A stretch of DNA of 64,000 nucleotides. Origin: an uncultured Bacteroidales bacterium. Lineage in GTDB: Bacteria > Bacteroidota > Bacteroidia > Bacteroidales > WCHB1-69. Below the pieces are notes generated by a model, which was not told where the DNA came from, did no database searches, and worked only from the letters and a program-made list of their open reading frames with translations. The position numbers and the translations under genes were made by a program. Positions 40,986 to 49,664 of the stretch are shown here, piece by piece. Position 1 is the first letter of the stretch. Every line of letters starts with the position of its first letter. Location: the NCBI GenBank assembly GCA_905233625.1, contig CAJOFJ010000013.1, positions 62,001 through 126,000 on the forward strand, in the 5' to 3' direction.

Positions 40986-41996
40986 ATGAAAAATATAATT
41001 TCCCCTTCACTGAAACCATACAACACCTTCCACATTGACTGCAGGTGTAAGGAATTGCTGATTGTGGAAAATGACCAGGATATTGATGAAGTATTCCGCA
41101 GAAAAATCTTTCACCAGCCTTTTTTGCTGATTGGCGAGGGCAGTAACATCCTTTTTACCAAGGATTTCGAGGGAACCGTCATCCGCTTGGCCACCAAAGG
41201 CATAGAAATTATCAACGAGGATGACGAACACGTGTATGTGCGTGCGGCAGGAGGCGAAAACTGGTCTGACTTTGTGCGCTTCACCATCGAGCACGAACTA
41301 TACGGTGCGGAAAACCTCATCGGCATTCCGGGACTGGTGGGCAGCTGCCCCGTACAGAACATCGGCGCCTACGGCAGCGAGGTCAAAGACATCATCTATC
41401 AAATGGAAGGCTATTATCTCCCTGATGGTGAACCTTTTGTATTATACAATGAAGAATGCCACTTCGCTTATCGTGACTCCATTTTCAAAAATGAATTAAA
41501 AGACCGTTGCTGGATTTCCGAAGTGGTTTTCAAATTAAGCAAAGTAAAGCATTTCCAACTAAACTACAAACAGTTAGCAGACAATTTGGCACCCTTTGGC
41601 GAAGATCTGACCCTGAAAAAAGTGGCGGACACCGTGCTCAACATCCGCAACAGCAAACTACCCGACACTACAAAGGTGGGGTGTGCTGGCAGTTTTTTCA
41701 AAAATCCTGTCGTGAGCGAAGCAAAATTTGCGGAACTTTCTGCCAAATTTAACCAACTTGTCCACTACCCTGCCCCCAACGGGGTCAAATTGGCAGCCGG
41801 CCAACTCATCGAAAGTTGTGGGTGGAAGGACATCCGCAGAGGCGATGTAAGCGTATACCCCACCCAAGCCCTGGTTATCGTCAATTGGGGAAATGCCAAG
41901 GGTTCTGAGGTAGTTGAATACTATCAGGATATTATCCAATCAGTGCAAAAAAGATACGGAATTCTGATCGAACCGGAGGTCAAAATTATCAGTTAA
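40986..41996 (+). CDS. murB: UDP-N-acetylenolpyruvoylglucosamine reductase
   Basis: 336 residues. FAD enzyme that makes UDP-MurNAc in the cytoplasm. Motifs: N-terminal YNTFHIDCRCKELLIVEN, the FAD site LIGEGSNILFTKDF, GIPGLVGSCPVQNIGAYGSEV, YRDSIFKNEL, and the catalytic segment CAGSFFKNPVV followed by KLAAGQLIESCGWKDIRRGDV. The C-terminal part matches the longer type I MurB. Same direction as murF and anmK, 110 bases behind. Confidence 0.95.
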   Translation: MKNIISPSLKPYNTFHIDCRCKELLIVENDQDIDEVFRRKIFHQPFLLIGEGSNILFTKDFEGTVIRLATKGIEIINEDDEHVYVRAAGGENWSDFVRFTIEHELYGAENLIGIPGLVGSCPVQNIGAYGSEVKDIIYQMEGYYLPDGEPFVLYNEECHFAYRDSIFKNELKDRCWISEVVFKLSKVKHFQLNYKQLADNLAPFGEDLTLKKVADTVLNIRNSKLPDTTKVGCAGSFFKNPVVSEAKFAELSAKFNQLVHYPAPNGVKLAAGQLIESCGWKDIRRGDVSVYPTQALVIVNWGNAKGSEVVEYYQDIIQSVQKRYGILIEPEVKIIS

Positions 41997-42037
41997 AAAT
42001 ATTTTCAACAGAATACTTTTTGTATTGAAAAAAATTG

Positions 42038-42045
42038 TATTTTTG
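42038..42045 (+). promoter_or_regulatory. rpmG promoter -7 box
   Basis: TATTTTTG, 44 bases before the rpmG ATG at 42090. Confidence 0.6.
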
Positions 42046-42089
42046 CAAACTCAAATCAAAAGAGAACAAAGTAGCAAAAATTTAGTGTT

Positions 42090-42278
42090 ATGGCAAAGAA
42101 AAATAAAGAAGCAAGACAACAGGTCATCTTAGAATGCACCGAACAGAAAGCCAGTGGCGTTCCGGGTATGTCAAGATACATCACCACTAAAAACAGAAAG
42201 AACACGACCGAGAGATTGGAACTGAAGAAATACAATCCCTATCTGAAACGTGTTACCGTTCACAAGGAAGTTAAATAA
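42090..42278 (+). CDS. rpmG: 50S ribosomal protein L33
   Basis: 62 residues: [52 protein letters not shown]. This is the L33 pattern (xxxLECTEC ... YxTxKNRRNTxxRLELKKYxP). Only one Cys remains, so it is the zinc-free form, as common in this phylum. It forms a compact operon with a 51-residue DUF4295 protein 16 bases downstream; rpmB (L28), which often precedes it, is not present. Confidence 0.96.
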   Translation: MAKKNKEARQQVILECTEQKASGVPGMSRYITTKNRKNTTERLELKKYNPYLKRVTVHKEVK

Positions 42279-42294
42279 TAAAAATCTATAGAAA

Positions 42295-42450
42295 ATGGCA
42301 AAGAAGGTTGTTGCAACATTGAAAAAAGAAGGCGGCGTTGCCTATACCCGCGTGGTGAAAATGGAACGCTCACCCAAAACCGGAGCCTACACTTTCAAAG
42401 AAGCTGTAGTGGAATCCGCAAACGTAAAAGACTTTTTGGCTAAAAAGTAA
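42295..42450 (+). CDS. DUF4295 family small protein
   Basis: 51 residues from ATG at 42295 to TAA at 42448-42450: MAKKVVATLKKEGGVAYTRV, then KMERSPKTGAYTFKEAVVES and VKDFLAKK. It is the small basic DUF4295 protein found in Bacteroidota between rpmG and ftsY. The position after L33 suggests a ribosome-associated role, which is inference. It is short and easily missed by gene callers. A terminator follows. Confidence 0.9.
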   Translation: MAKKVVATLKKEGGVAYTRVVKMERSPKTGAYTFKEAVVESANVKDFLAKK

Positions 42451-42474
42451 TATTTTGTTTTCATGGTTAAAAAA

Positions 42475-42509
42475 AGTCGGAATGTGACCCATTCCGGCTT
42501 TTTTTTTGC
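42475..42509 (+). terminator. Terminator after the rpmG operon
   Basis: Stem AGTCGGAATG / CATTCCGGCT (one G-T pair) with a short loop, then T9. Confidence 0.85.
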
Positions 42510-42556
42510 TTGACTGGAAAAATTTTTCTCTGTGTACATTGTTAGGGATTTTTATG

Positions 42557-42564
42557 TAACTTTG
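42557..42564 (+). promoter_or_regulatory. ftsY promoter -7 box
   Basis: TAACTTTG fits TAnnTTTG and lies 14 bases before the ftsY ATG, so the leader is very short. Confidence 0.55.
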
Positions 42565-42578
42565 CAAAAATTTATGTC

Positions 42579-43538
42579 ATGGGCTTTTTTTCATTTTTTT
42601 CCAAAGAAAAGAAAGAGGAATTAAACAAGGGTTTGGAGAAATCCAAAGAGAGTTTTTTCGCCAAACTCGCCAAAACCGTAGTCGGCAAATCCAAGGTGGA
42701 CGATGACGTGCTTGACAATTTGGAGGAGATTTTAGTCACCTCCGACGTCGGTGTAGAGACCACCCTGAAAATCATCGACCGCATTGAAAACCGCGTTTCC
42801 AAGGACAAGTACATCGGTACCAGCCAGTTAAACACCATTCTGCGAGAGGAAATCGCAGGGTTGTTGCTGGAGAACGACATGGAAGGCAAGCAGGATTTCA
42901 CCCTTCCCGAAGACAAAAAGCCCTATATCATTTTGGTGGTAGGTGTCAATGGTGTGGGTAAAACCACCACTATCGGCAAGTTAGCCTATCAGTTTAAAAA
43001 GAAAGGCTATTCGGTTATGCTGGGTGCTGCCGACACCTTCCGCGCCGCCGCCATCGAGCAGCTGGAAGTGTGGGCTCAGCGCGCCGACGTGCCCATTGTG
43101 ACCCAGAAAATGGGAGCCGACCCCGCCGCAGTGGCCTACGATACTGTCGCTTCGGCAATATCCAAAGGCTCTGATGTAGTGCTCATCGACACCGCTGGCC
43201 GACTGCACAACAAAATCAACCTCATGCACGAGCTCACCAAAATCAAGAACGTCATTCGCAAGCTCCTGCCTGATGCACCCCATGAAATACTGTTGGTATT
43301 GGATGGTTCCACGGGCCAAAATGCCATTGAGCAAGCCCGCCAGTTTACGGCCGCTACCGAAGTCAACGCTTTGGCTATCACCAAATTGGACGGAACAGCC
43401 AAGGGTGGTGTGGTCATCGGCATCTCCGACCAATTCCAAATACCGGTGAAATACATCGGCGTGGGTGAAAAAATCGAACAATTGCAAGTCTTCAACCGCC
43501 TTGAATTTGTAGACTCCCTCTTCCCCGAACAAGACTAA
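42579..43538 (+). CDS. ftsY: Signal recognition particle receptor FtsY
   Basis: 319 residues. SRP-type GTPase at the cytoplasmic face of the inner membrane, docking ribosome-nascent chain complexes. Helical N domain with a short basic start (MGFFSFFSKEKKEELNKGLEK), then the G domain: GVNGVGKTTTIGKLA (G1), AADTFRAAAIEQL, IDTAGRLHNKINLM (G3), ITKLDGTAKGG (G4) and IGVGEKIEQLQVF at the end. The acidic A domain of E. coli FtsY is missing, as usual outside Proteobacteria. ispH begins 6 bases after its stop. Confidence 0.97.
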   Translation: MGFFSFFSKEKKEELNKGLEKSKESFFAKLAKTVVGKSKVDDDVLDNLEEILVTSDVGVETTLKIIDRIENRVSKDKYIGTSQLNTILREEIAGLLLENDMEGKQDFTLPEDKKPYIILVVGVNGVGKTTTIGKLAYQFKKKGYSVMLGAADTFRAAAIEQLEVWAQRADVPIVTQKMGADPAAVAYDTVASAISKGSDVVLIDTAGRLHNKINLMHELTKIKNVIRKLLPDAPHEILLVLDGSTGQNAIEQARQFTAATEVNALAITKLDGTAKGGVVIGISDQFQIPVKYIGVGEKIEQLQVFNRLEFVDSLFPEQD

Positions 43539-43544
43539 GGCGGC

Positions 43545-44423
43545 ATGAACATCACCATTGACAAGGACTCCGGTTTTTGTTTCGGAGTCATCAACGCTAT
43601 CCGGACTGCGGAGGAATACCTCTCGCAGCATCAGCACTTGTATTGTCTTGGTGACATTGTCCACAACAACGAGGAAGTCAGCCGTTTGGCAGCCAAAGGA
43701 CTGGAAGTCGTTTCAAATGAGCAGTTCGCCAAATTGCACGATACCACTGTGTTGATTCGCGCCCATGGCGAGCCCCCTGAGACCTATCAGTTGGCCAAGC
43801 AAAACAACATCACATTGATTGACGCCACCTGTCCCGTAGTGCTTCATCTTCAGCAAAATATCAAAAAAGAATATGAAAACTGCGGCGAAGAACGCCAGAT
43901 CCTGATTTTCGGCAAAAAAGGGCATGCGGAGGTCACAGGATTACATGGGCAAACCCAACGCAACGGCATCGTCATTTCCTCGGCAGAGGATCTTGACCTC
44001 ATTGACTATACCAAACCGGCATCTTTGTATTCCCAAACCACTCAGAGTTTAGAGGATTACTACCAACTGATTGATACCATCAAACAAGGTTATACCGCTA
44101 TGGAGCATGAAGAAATGTTTGAATACCACGACACCATCTGTCGCCTAGTGGCTAACCGCGCAAAACATATCCAGGAATTTGCCAGTCAGCACAACATCAT
44201 CCTGTTTGTCTCGGGCGAGAAAAGCTCCAACGGCTTGTACCTTTTTGACATTTGCAAGCAAAGCAATCCCCGCTCGTTTTTCATCTCACGGATAGAGCAA
44301 GTTCAACAATATCAATTTCTTCCACACGAAAGCATCGGTATTTGTGGAGCTACCTCCACCCCCATGTGGCTGATGGAGCAAATCAAGCAAGTCATATTAA
44401 ATTCTACCCCATGCGAAAAATAA
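43545..44423 (+). CDS. ispH: 4-hydroxy-3-methylbut-2-enyl diphosphate reductase
   Basis: 292 residues. Last step of the non-mevalonate isoprenoid pathway. The three Cys that hold the iron-sulfur cluster are seen: Cys12 in GFCFGV, Cys96 in DATCPVV and Cys267 in CGATSTP; also IRAHGEPP and SQTTQS. It is packed between ftsY (6-base gap) and a glycoside hydrolase gene whose start overlaps the ispH end by 13 bases, so all three are probably co-transcribed from the ftsY promoter. Confidence 0.96.
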   Translation: MNITIDKDSGFCFGVINAIRTAEEYLSQHQHLYCLGDIVHNNEEVSRLAAKGLEVVSNEQFAKLHDTTVLIRAHGEPPETYQLAKQNNITLIDATCPVVLHLQQNIKKEYENCGEERQILIFGKKGHAEVTGLHGQTQRNGIVISSAEDLDLIDYTKPASLYSQTTQSLEDYYQLIDTIKQGYTAMEHEEMFEYHDTICRLVANRAKHIQEFASQHNIILFVSGEKSSNGLYLFDICKQSNPRSFFISRIEQVQQYQFLPHESIGICGATSTPMWLMEQIKQVILNSTPCEK

Positions 44424-45871
44424 GTTTTATTCTCCTTGTATGTGTATTGCTATGCAATTGCCGTCATTTTGATATTGACCTTACTCCGCGTGACACCCAA
44501 AGTCCCGGCTTTGTTTATGTGCAAAAGCAGCAATTCATGCTGGACGGAGAGCCCTGGTTTCCGCTGATGCTCAACTACAAGCCTGCTGTTGCCACTGTAA
44601 ACGACACACTTCGCATAATCCCCGCCTATTACTACCAAAGTCCAAGCCTTACACACGATTTCCAACGCATTGCTGACATGGGTTTCAACTGCGTGAGAAT
44701 CTGTCTGGATATTGTTCCTGAAGAGAAGGACTATGAACAACTTTACAGAGCTATCGGTCAAATGGCAGACACTGCCGCACAATGTCATCTAAGAGTTATG
44801 TTACTGATTAAAAGACCGATAGAAGAAAATCTTATACACTATACCGAAGGGCTGTTACAGCATTTGGCCGACAAGAACACGATTTGGGCTTACGATTTCT
44901 TCAACGAGCCCTTGTATTTCGACGAGGTTGAAATGCGCGACAAAAAGGATGCTTACCGCATTGTGAATGAGTGGCGGACCATGATGAACCAGTACGCTCC
45001 GCATCAATTGTTCACCATCGGCTTTTCCGAACCCATTGAGGTATTCGAATGGGACCCCACCATTCTTCCTGTAGATTTTGTGGAGATGCACACTTATCAC
45101 CCCTTACGAGTTGCCAGCGAAATGCGTTGGTACAGTAGCAACTGCACCGACCGTCCATGGATGGTTGGCGAGACCGCCCTTCCCGCCGACAACGACAGCG
45201 TAAGTTACGAATACCAGCGGCAATTTCTCCTCCAAAGCTATACCCTTGCCCGGCAATACCATGCGGCAGGCTATGGCTGGTGGGAATACCATGAATGTCC
45301 CGACGGGGTGAATTTCGAGGCTCAACACACTGGGTTAATCAACAATGATGGCGAATGCAAAACCGCTGTTCAGGAATTGCCATCCCTGATGGAAAGACCT
45401 TTCCCAGCCGACGACCATCGTGTTCCTTCCAACTACTATAATATGCTGGGATATAATAACATAATCCTTCGCGGAACCGTTATTGACTGCAAAAGCAGGA
45501 AAGGCATACCCAATGCTGTTGTGCGAGGGTGGACGAAGGACTGGATCGGCATGAACACCTATACCGATGAAAACGGCGATTTCACGCTATACAGCAATGA
45601 CTTCAACGTCCATTTTGCAATCTCCGCTCCCGGTATGAACACCATCAAATTCGACCGTCATAATATTCAATATCATTATACGGACGCGGAAGCCGAAAAA
45701 AAATGGACATTCGAAAATCTTCCCGACCAGTATTTGGAATACCAAAGCATTGATTACAAGCCGTTTTTGGACACTGACAGCTTGAATCTGGATTTCAACC
45801 CCCAATATTTCAACCAATATAAGATTGAAGGGGAAATGGGAGTGGTGAAAATTAGCAAATTAGCAAATTAG
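44411..45871 (+). CDS. Lipoprotein glycoside hydrolase (clan A, GH5-like) with C-terminal Ig-like domain
   Basis: 486 residues from the ATG at 44411, which starts a lipoprotein signal (MRKISFILLVCVLLCNC). A longer frame to 44252 overlaps ispH and is rejected. The TIM-barrel domain has FQRIADMGFNCVRICLDIV, the acid/base motif YDFFNEPLYF and a putative nucleophile Glu in WMVGETALP, with GWWEYHECPDG afterwards. From about residue 350 follows a carboxypeptidase-regulatory-like domain (LRGTVIDCKSRKGIPNAVV ... TYTDENGDFTLY). It should act outside the cytoplasm on a glycan; the substrate is unknown. The last residues (ISKLAN) and stop lie in a TTAGCAAAT word repeat. Confidence 0.78.
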   Translation: MRKISFILLVCVLLCNCRHFDIDLTPRDTQSPGFVYVQKQQFMLDGEPWFPLMLNYKPAVATVNDTLRIIPAYYYQSPSLTHDFQRIADMGFNCVRICLDIVPEEKDYEQLYRAIGQMADTAAQCHLRVMLLIKRPIEENLIHYTEGLLQHLADKNTIWAYDFFNEPLYFDEVEMRDKKDAYRIVNEWRTMMNQYAPHQLFTIGFSEPIEVFEWDPTILPVDFVEMHTYHPLRVASEMRWYSSNCTDRPWMVGETALPADNDSVSYEYQRQFLLQSYTLARQYHAAGYGWWEYHECPDGVNFEAQHTGLINNDGECKTAVQELPSLMERPFPADDHRVPSNYYNMLGYNNIILRGTVIDCKSRKGIPNAVVRGWTKDWIGMNTYTDENGDFTLYSNDFNVHFAISAPGMNTIKFDRHNIQYHYTDAEAEKKWTFENLPDQYLEYQSIDYKPFLDTDSLNLDFNPQYFNQYKIEGEMGVVKISKLAN

Positions 45872-45905
45872 TTAATGTGCCAATGTGCTAATGTGCCAAT
45901 GAAAT
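45852..45905 (+). repeat. TTAGCAAAT / AATGTGCCA word repeat
   Basis: Same AT-rich words as at the hairpin arrays (TTAGCAAATTAGTTAATGTG, then CCAATGTGCTAATG). Here it lies between convergent genes, without a hairpin array or promoter. A hairpin GATTGCGG-TTCCA-CCGCAATC follows at 45924-45944, with a partial copy at 45981. Confidence 0.7.
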
Positions 45906-45997
45906 TAGGAAATGGGAGAGATAGATTGCGGTTCCACCGCAATCCCCGCATAGATACGTTAAAATTTAGCAATAAATTTGCGTTTCCACCGCAGCCG

Positions 45998-46927
45998 TTA
46001 TTTCAGAAATTCATTGATTTTATCCATCACGATACCGATGCGGATATCGAAAGCCTCGCGGGTGGCGTAGCCCACATGAGGCACCAGCACACAATTTGGC
46101 GTATCAAACAAGGGATGGCCCTGCGGAAGCGGCGGTTCCTGCTCAAACACATCGATGCCGGCACCAGCCAAACGACCGGATTTCAGTGCCACAGCCAATG
46201 CATTCATATCCACCACATTACCACGAGCGGTATTAATCAGCACCGCTGAAGGCTTACACAAAGCCAGTTTTTCTGCAGAAATCAGATGATGCGTTTCGGC
46301 CGTCAGTGGCACATGCAACGAAACAATGTCTGACTCACGCATCAGCTGGTCCAGTTCCACGTAATGGAAATGTTCGTTTTCAAGTTCCGCATAGCGGGTG
46401 CGGCTCCAGGCCAATATTTCACAGCCAAAGCATTGCAGCAGTTCTGCTGTTTTGCGGCCAATAGCGCCAGTCCCCACAATACCGACGGTTTTGCCGGATA
46501 TCTCACGACCCAGGAAATTCCTGCGGTTCAGGCAATTGCGAGTATCCGCATCCAAGGCAGTGATATGGCGATAAACGTCAATCATCAGGCCGATAGCGAG
46601 TTCGGCGACCGCCACGGTGGCGTAGCCGGCGGCATTTTTCACCACAATATTATGAGTTTGACAATAAGCCATGTCGATATGATCGAGGCCGGTAAAAGCC
46701 ACGGCCAGCATTTTCAGTTTCGGACAACGGCTCAACACATCGGCTCCTAACTTAATATTGGAAATGATGACAATTTCCGCATCGGCCATACGTTCGGCCA
46801 GTACTTCCGGTTTTTCGTTCCGATCGGGGAAACAAACAAATTCATGTCCACGGCGGGCAAAATCGGCGGCCAGTTGTTCCGCCAAAGCCGGGGTTATTCC
46901 AATGGGTTCAACAGCGGTGATTTTCAT
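45998..46927 (-). CDS. D-2-hydroxyacid dehydrogenase family protein
   Basis: 309 residues. Rossmann NAD motif GIVGTGAIGRKTAELL near residue 150; catalytic Arg in INTARGNVVD, Glu in GIDVFEQEPPL and His in LVPHVGYATREA. The N-terminal half has AVAFTGLDHIDMAYC. These features place it with glycerate, phosphoglycerate or lactate dehydrogenases acting on D-2-hydroxyacids or the corresponding oxoacids in the cytoplasm. The substrate cannot be told. It follows rplS in the same direction after a 193-base gap with no clear promoter. Confidence 0.88.
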   Translation of the reverse strand: MKITAVEPIGITPALAEQLAADFARRGHEFVCFPDRNEKPEVLAERMADAEIVIISNIKLGADVLSRCPKLKMLAVAFTGLDHIDMAYCQTHNIVVKNAAGYATVAVAELAIGLMIDVYRHITALDADTRNCLNRRNFLGREISGKTVGIVGTGAIGRKTAELLQCFGCEILAWSRTRYAELENEHFHYVELDQLMRESDIVSLHVPLTAETHHLISAEKLALCKPSAVLINTARGNVVDMNALAVALKSGRLAGAGIDVFEQEPPLPQGHPLFDTPNCVLVPHVGYATREAFDIRIGIVMDKINEFLK

Positions 46928-47021
46928 GTGATTGTTTTTTTAGGGGATTTGAAGGAGATAAGATCTTTAAAGTAATAAAAGTTTTTAAGGATGAGAATTT
47001 TTAGCTATTTATCTCATATTG

Positions 47022-47048
47022 TAGAGACGTGCCACGGCGTGTCTCTAC
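47022..47048. repeat. GTAGAGACG palindrome
   Basis: GTAGAGACGTGCC / GGCGTGTCTCTAC, an imperfect inverted repeat in the gap between rplS and the dehydrogenase. A related palindrome, GACGGGGCGTGCCCCGTCTC, lies at 63761-63780. Confidence 0.65.
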
Positions 47049-47056
47049 TGGGGAAC

Positions 47057-47092
47057 AAAAAAAACGCTTTCTTTGACAAAAGCGTTTTTTTC
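47057..47092 (-). terminator. Terminator after rplS
   Basis: Stem AACGCTTT / AAAGCGTT flanked by A and T runs; positioned 30 bases behind the rplS stop. Confidence 0.8.
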
Positions 47093-47120
47093 CATTATGA
47101 AAACACAAAGATTAAGGATT

Positions 47121-47474
47121 TTATCCTCTCTTTTCTTTAATACGAGCTTTCTTACCAGTGAGGTTACGCAGGTAGAAAATACGGGATCTGCGAACAACAC
47201 CGTGTTTGTTCACCACGATATCGGAAATCAGAGGGGTAGCGAAGGGGAAAATTCTTTCTACGCCAACACCGCCTGAAATTTTTCTGATGGTGAAAGTTTT
47301 GGTTGCGCCGGTGCCTGCAATTTGCAGAACAACACCCTGGAATTGCTGGATACGCTCTTTGGAACCTTCAACGATTCTGTAGGAAACGGTGATGGTATCG
47401 CCAGCCTTAAATTTCGGGAACTCCTTAGTAGTCACGAAATTATCTTCAACATACTGAATCAAATCTTGTTTCAT
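47121..47474 (-). CDS. rplS: 50S ribosomal protein L19
   Basis: 117 residues: FKAGDTITVSYRIVEGSKER, QFQGVVLQIAGTGATKTFTI, the signature RKISGGVGVERIFPFATP, and VRRSRIFYLRNLTGKKARIKE. This is the complete L19 of the large ribosomal subunit, at the 30S-50S interface. The usual neighbours trmD, rimM and rpsP are absent. Own promoter at 47519-47526 and own terminator, so it is a single-gene unit. Confidence 0.98.
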   Translation of the reverse strand: MKQDLIQYVEDNFVTTKEFPKFKAGDTITVSYRIVEGSKERIQQFQGVVLQIAGTGATKTFTIRKISGGVGVERIFPFATPLISDIVVNKHGVVRRSRIFYLRNLTGKKARIKEKRG

Positions 47475-47518
47475 CTCTATCTTTTATTTTTAATTTTTTC
47501 CTCTTTATTTTGGGGTTG

Positions 47519-47526
47519 CAAAAATA
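47519..47526 (-). promoter_or_regulatory. rplS promoter -7 box
   Basis: Minus-strand TATTTTTG; leader of about 38 bases before the rplS ATG. Confidence 0.6.
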
Positions 47527-47625
47527 CAAAAAATTTCAATATACAACACACTATTTTAAAATTTTATTTTTACTGAAAAATGTTATCTTTTTCACTTTTT
47601 CTATTGTATGAAATATAATTTTTTG

Positions 47626-47633
47626 TAGCTTTG
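47626..47633 (+). promoter_or_regulatory. Promoter -7 box of the glycogen cluster
   Basis: TAGCTTTG, 26 bases before the ATG at 47660; divergent from the rplS promoter. Confidence 0.6.
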
Positions 47634-47659
47634 CAGAATTATTCAAATTAATTTCTAAA

Positions 47660-49606
47660 ATGAGCTATATAGAGTTTGACAAAACAGAATTAGTCAATAT
47701 TCCCTTCTCAAAGAAAAAGGAAATTGTCCGTTGCAGCCGTACGGGCGCCTTTGCCTCCACCACCCTGCTCGGCCTCAACACCCGCAAATACCATGGTTTG
47801 TTCATCCTGCCACAAGAAAATGTAGACGGCGAGCGCCATGTGCTGGTGTCCTCCTTGAACGAAAGCATCATCATTGATGACATGGAGTTCCACTTGGGCA
47901 TGCACCAGTACAAAGGGGGCATCTATGACCCAAAGGGAAACAAATATCTGCAAAAATTCAACGCCGACATCATTCCGGTTTACCATTTCCGAGTCGGTCA
48001 TTTCAACTTCACCAAGGAAATTCTGTTCTCTGACACATCAGAGCGCATCATCATCAAATACACCATTCTCGACGATTTCGAATCTGCCTCATTCCAGTTC
48101 CAACCGCTGCTGGCCTTCCGTCAGATTCACCAGCTGACACATAAAAACGACCAGGCCAACACAAACTACGAAGAGGTGAAAAACGGCGTAAAATATTGCC
48201 TTTATGACAAATACACACCAATATACCTACAAAGTTCCGAAGCAATCGACTACCAGCATGCGCCAGATTGGTTCTACAATATAGAATATGAAGAAGAAAT
48301 CAACAGAGGATACGATGGTCACGAGGATTTACTGAAACTGGGACGTATCAACGTGCCCATCAAGAGCAAGGAATTGTATTTCACCATCGGCACCAGTCCG
48401 ATTGAGCCAGAAGAAATCGCCGAAATCTTCAACAGCACACTGGAAGGGCACCGCTCCCGCAACAGTTACCTGAACTGCCTCAAGAACGCCGCTGAACAGT
48501 TCATCATCGAGCGCAACGGCAAAACGCAGATTATCGCTGGTTACCCCTGGTTCGGCCGCTGGGGACGCGATACTTTTATCGCCGTGCCAGGCCTTACCTT
48601 GTCGGTGGTTAACAAACCAAAAGTATGTAAAACCATTATCGACGACATGCTTTCGGAGATGAAAGACGGGCTGTTCCCCAACATCGGCAGCGGCGATCAG
48701 GCTGCCTACAACTCCGTTGACGCCCCCCTCTGGTTCTTCCGCGCCTTGCAGCAATATGCCTCATACACCCGTACGGAAAAGAAAATCTGGAAAGAATATG
48801 GTCCTGTGATGCAGTCCATCCTCAACGCCTATCGTAATGGATCGCTATACAATATCAGAATGCTGGATAACGGACTGATCTATGCCGGCAACGAGCATGT
48901 AGCCCTCACCTGGATGGATGCGGTAGTGGATGGTGTTCCCGTGACCCCGCGTACCGGCTGTGCGGTGGAAATCAACGCGCTGTGGTACAATGCCATACAA
49001 TTCAGCCTCGAAATGGCTCGCTTGGCCAAAGACAAGGCATTTGTGGAAGATTGGGAACCCTTGGCTAAGAGTTTCCCCGATACTTTCAAGGCCACCTTCT
49101 GGTCGAAGGAGATCGGCTATCTCGCCGACTTTGTCAATGGCAACTACAAGAATTTCCAGGTGCGTCCCAACATGATGATTGCCGTTTCACTACCCTATAC
49201 CCCCATCAGCGAAAAAATCAAGCAACTGGTGCTAAAGAAGACCTGCGAGGAACTGCTGACGGAGAAAGGCATCAGAACGCTATCGCCCAACGACCCCGAC
49301 TACAAGGGCCACTATCAGGGCAACCAGGCCGAACGCGATGCCGCCTATCACCAGGGATGCTGCTGGCCTTGGCTGCTGGCACCGTTCTGCGACGGAATGC
49401 TAAGTGTATACGGCCAGAATGCAGTTTCCGTCTTAGAGAAGATTTTCTATAACTTTGACAACTGCATGAAAGACTATGGCATCTCCACCATCTGCGAAAT
49501 CACCGACGGAGACCCGCCATACAAGCCCAACGGCTGCTTCTCGCAAGCATGGAGCGTGGCCGCCTTGCTCTATCTGAAATGGAAAATCGATACTGCAAAA
49601 CAATAA
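47660..49606 (+). CDS. Glycogen debranching enzyme (amylo-alpha-1,6-glucosidase, GH133)
   Basis: 648 residues. The N-terminal beta domain has TGAFASTTLLGLNTRKYHGLFI (typical start of bacterial GDE). The C-terminal (alpha/alpha)6 domain has PWFGRWGRDTFIAVPGL, the variant of the WGRDxFI signature, then GDQAAYNSVDAPLWFFRAL, HVALTWMDAVVDGVPVTPRTGCAVEINALWYN and HQGCCWPWLLAPFCDG. It removes alpha-1,6 branches from glycogen in the cytoplasm. The two following genes encode a glycosyltransferase and a GH57 enzyme, a set known from Bacteroides glycogen loci. Confidence 0.93.
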   Translation: MSYIEFDKTELVNIPFSKKKEIVRCSRTGAFASTTLLGLNTRKYHGLFILPQENVDGERHVLVSSLNESIIIDDMEFHLGMHQYKGGIYDPKGNKYLQKFNADIIPVYHFRVGHFNFTKEILFSDTSERIIIKYTILDDFESASFQFQPLLAFRQIHQLTHKNDQANTNYEEVKNGVKYCLYDKYTPIYLQSSEAIDYQHAPDWFYNIEYEEEINRGYDGHEDLLKLGRINVPIKSKELYFTIGTSPIEPEEIAEIFNSTLEGHRSRNSYLNCLKNAAEQFIIERNGKTQIIAGYPWFGRWGRDTFIAVPGLTLSVVNKPKVCKTIIDDMLSEMKDGLFPNIGSGDQAAYNSVDAPLWFFRALQQYASYTRTEKKIWKEYGPVMQSILNAYRNGSLYNIRMLDNGLIYAGNEHVALTWMDAVVDGVPVTPRTGCAVEINALWYNAIQFSLEMARLAKDKAFVEDWEPLAKSFPDTFKATFWSKEIGYLADFVNGNYKNFQVRPNMMIAVSLPYTPISEKIKQLVLKKTCEELLTEKGIRTLSPNDPDYKGHYQGNQAERDAAYHQGCCWPWLLAPFCDGMLSVYGQNAVSVLEKIFYNFDNCMKDYGISTICEITDGDPPYKPNGCFSQAWSVAALLYLKWKIDTAKQ

Positions 49607-49664
49607 AAGCAGTCAAACTGCGAGATTCAATTTTATTACGAAATAAATAAAAAAGGAAATACTG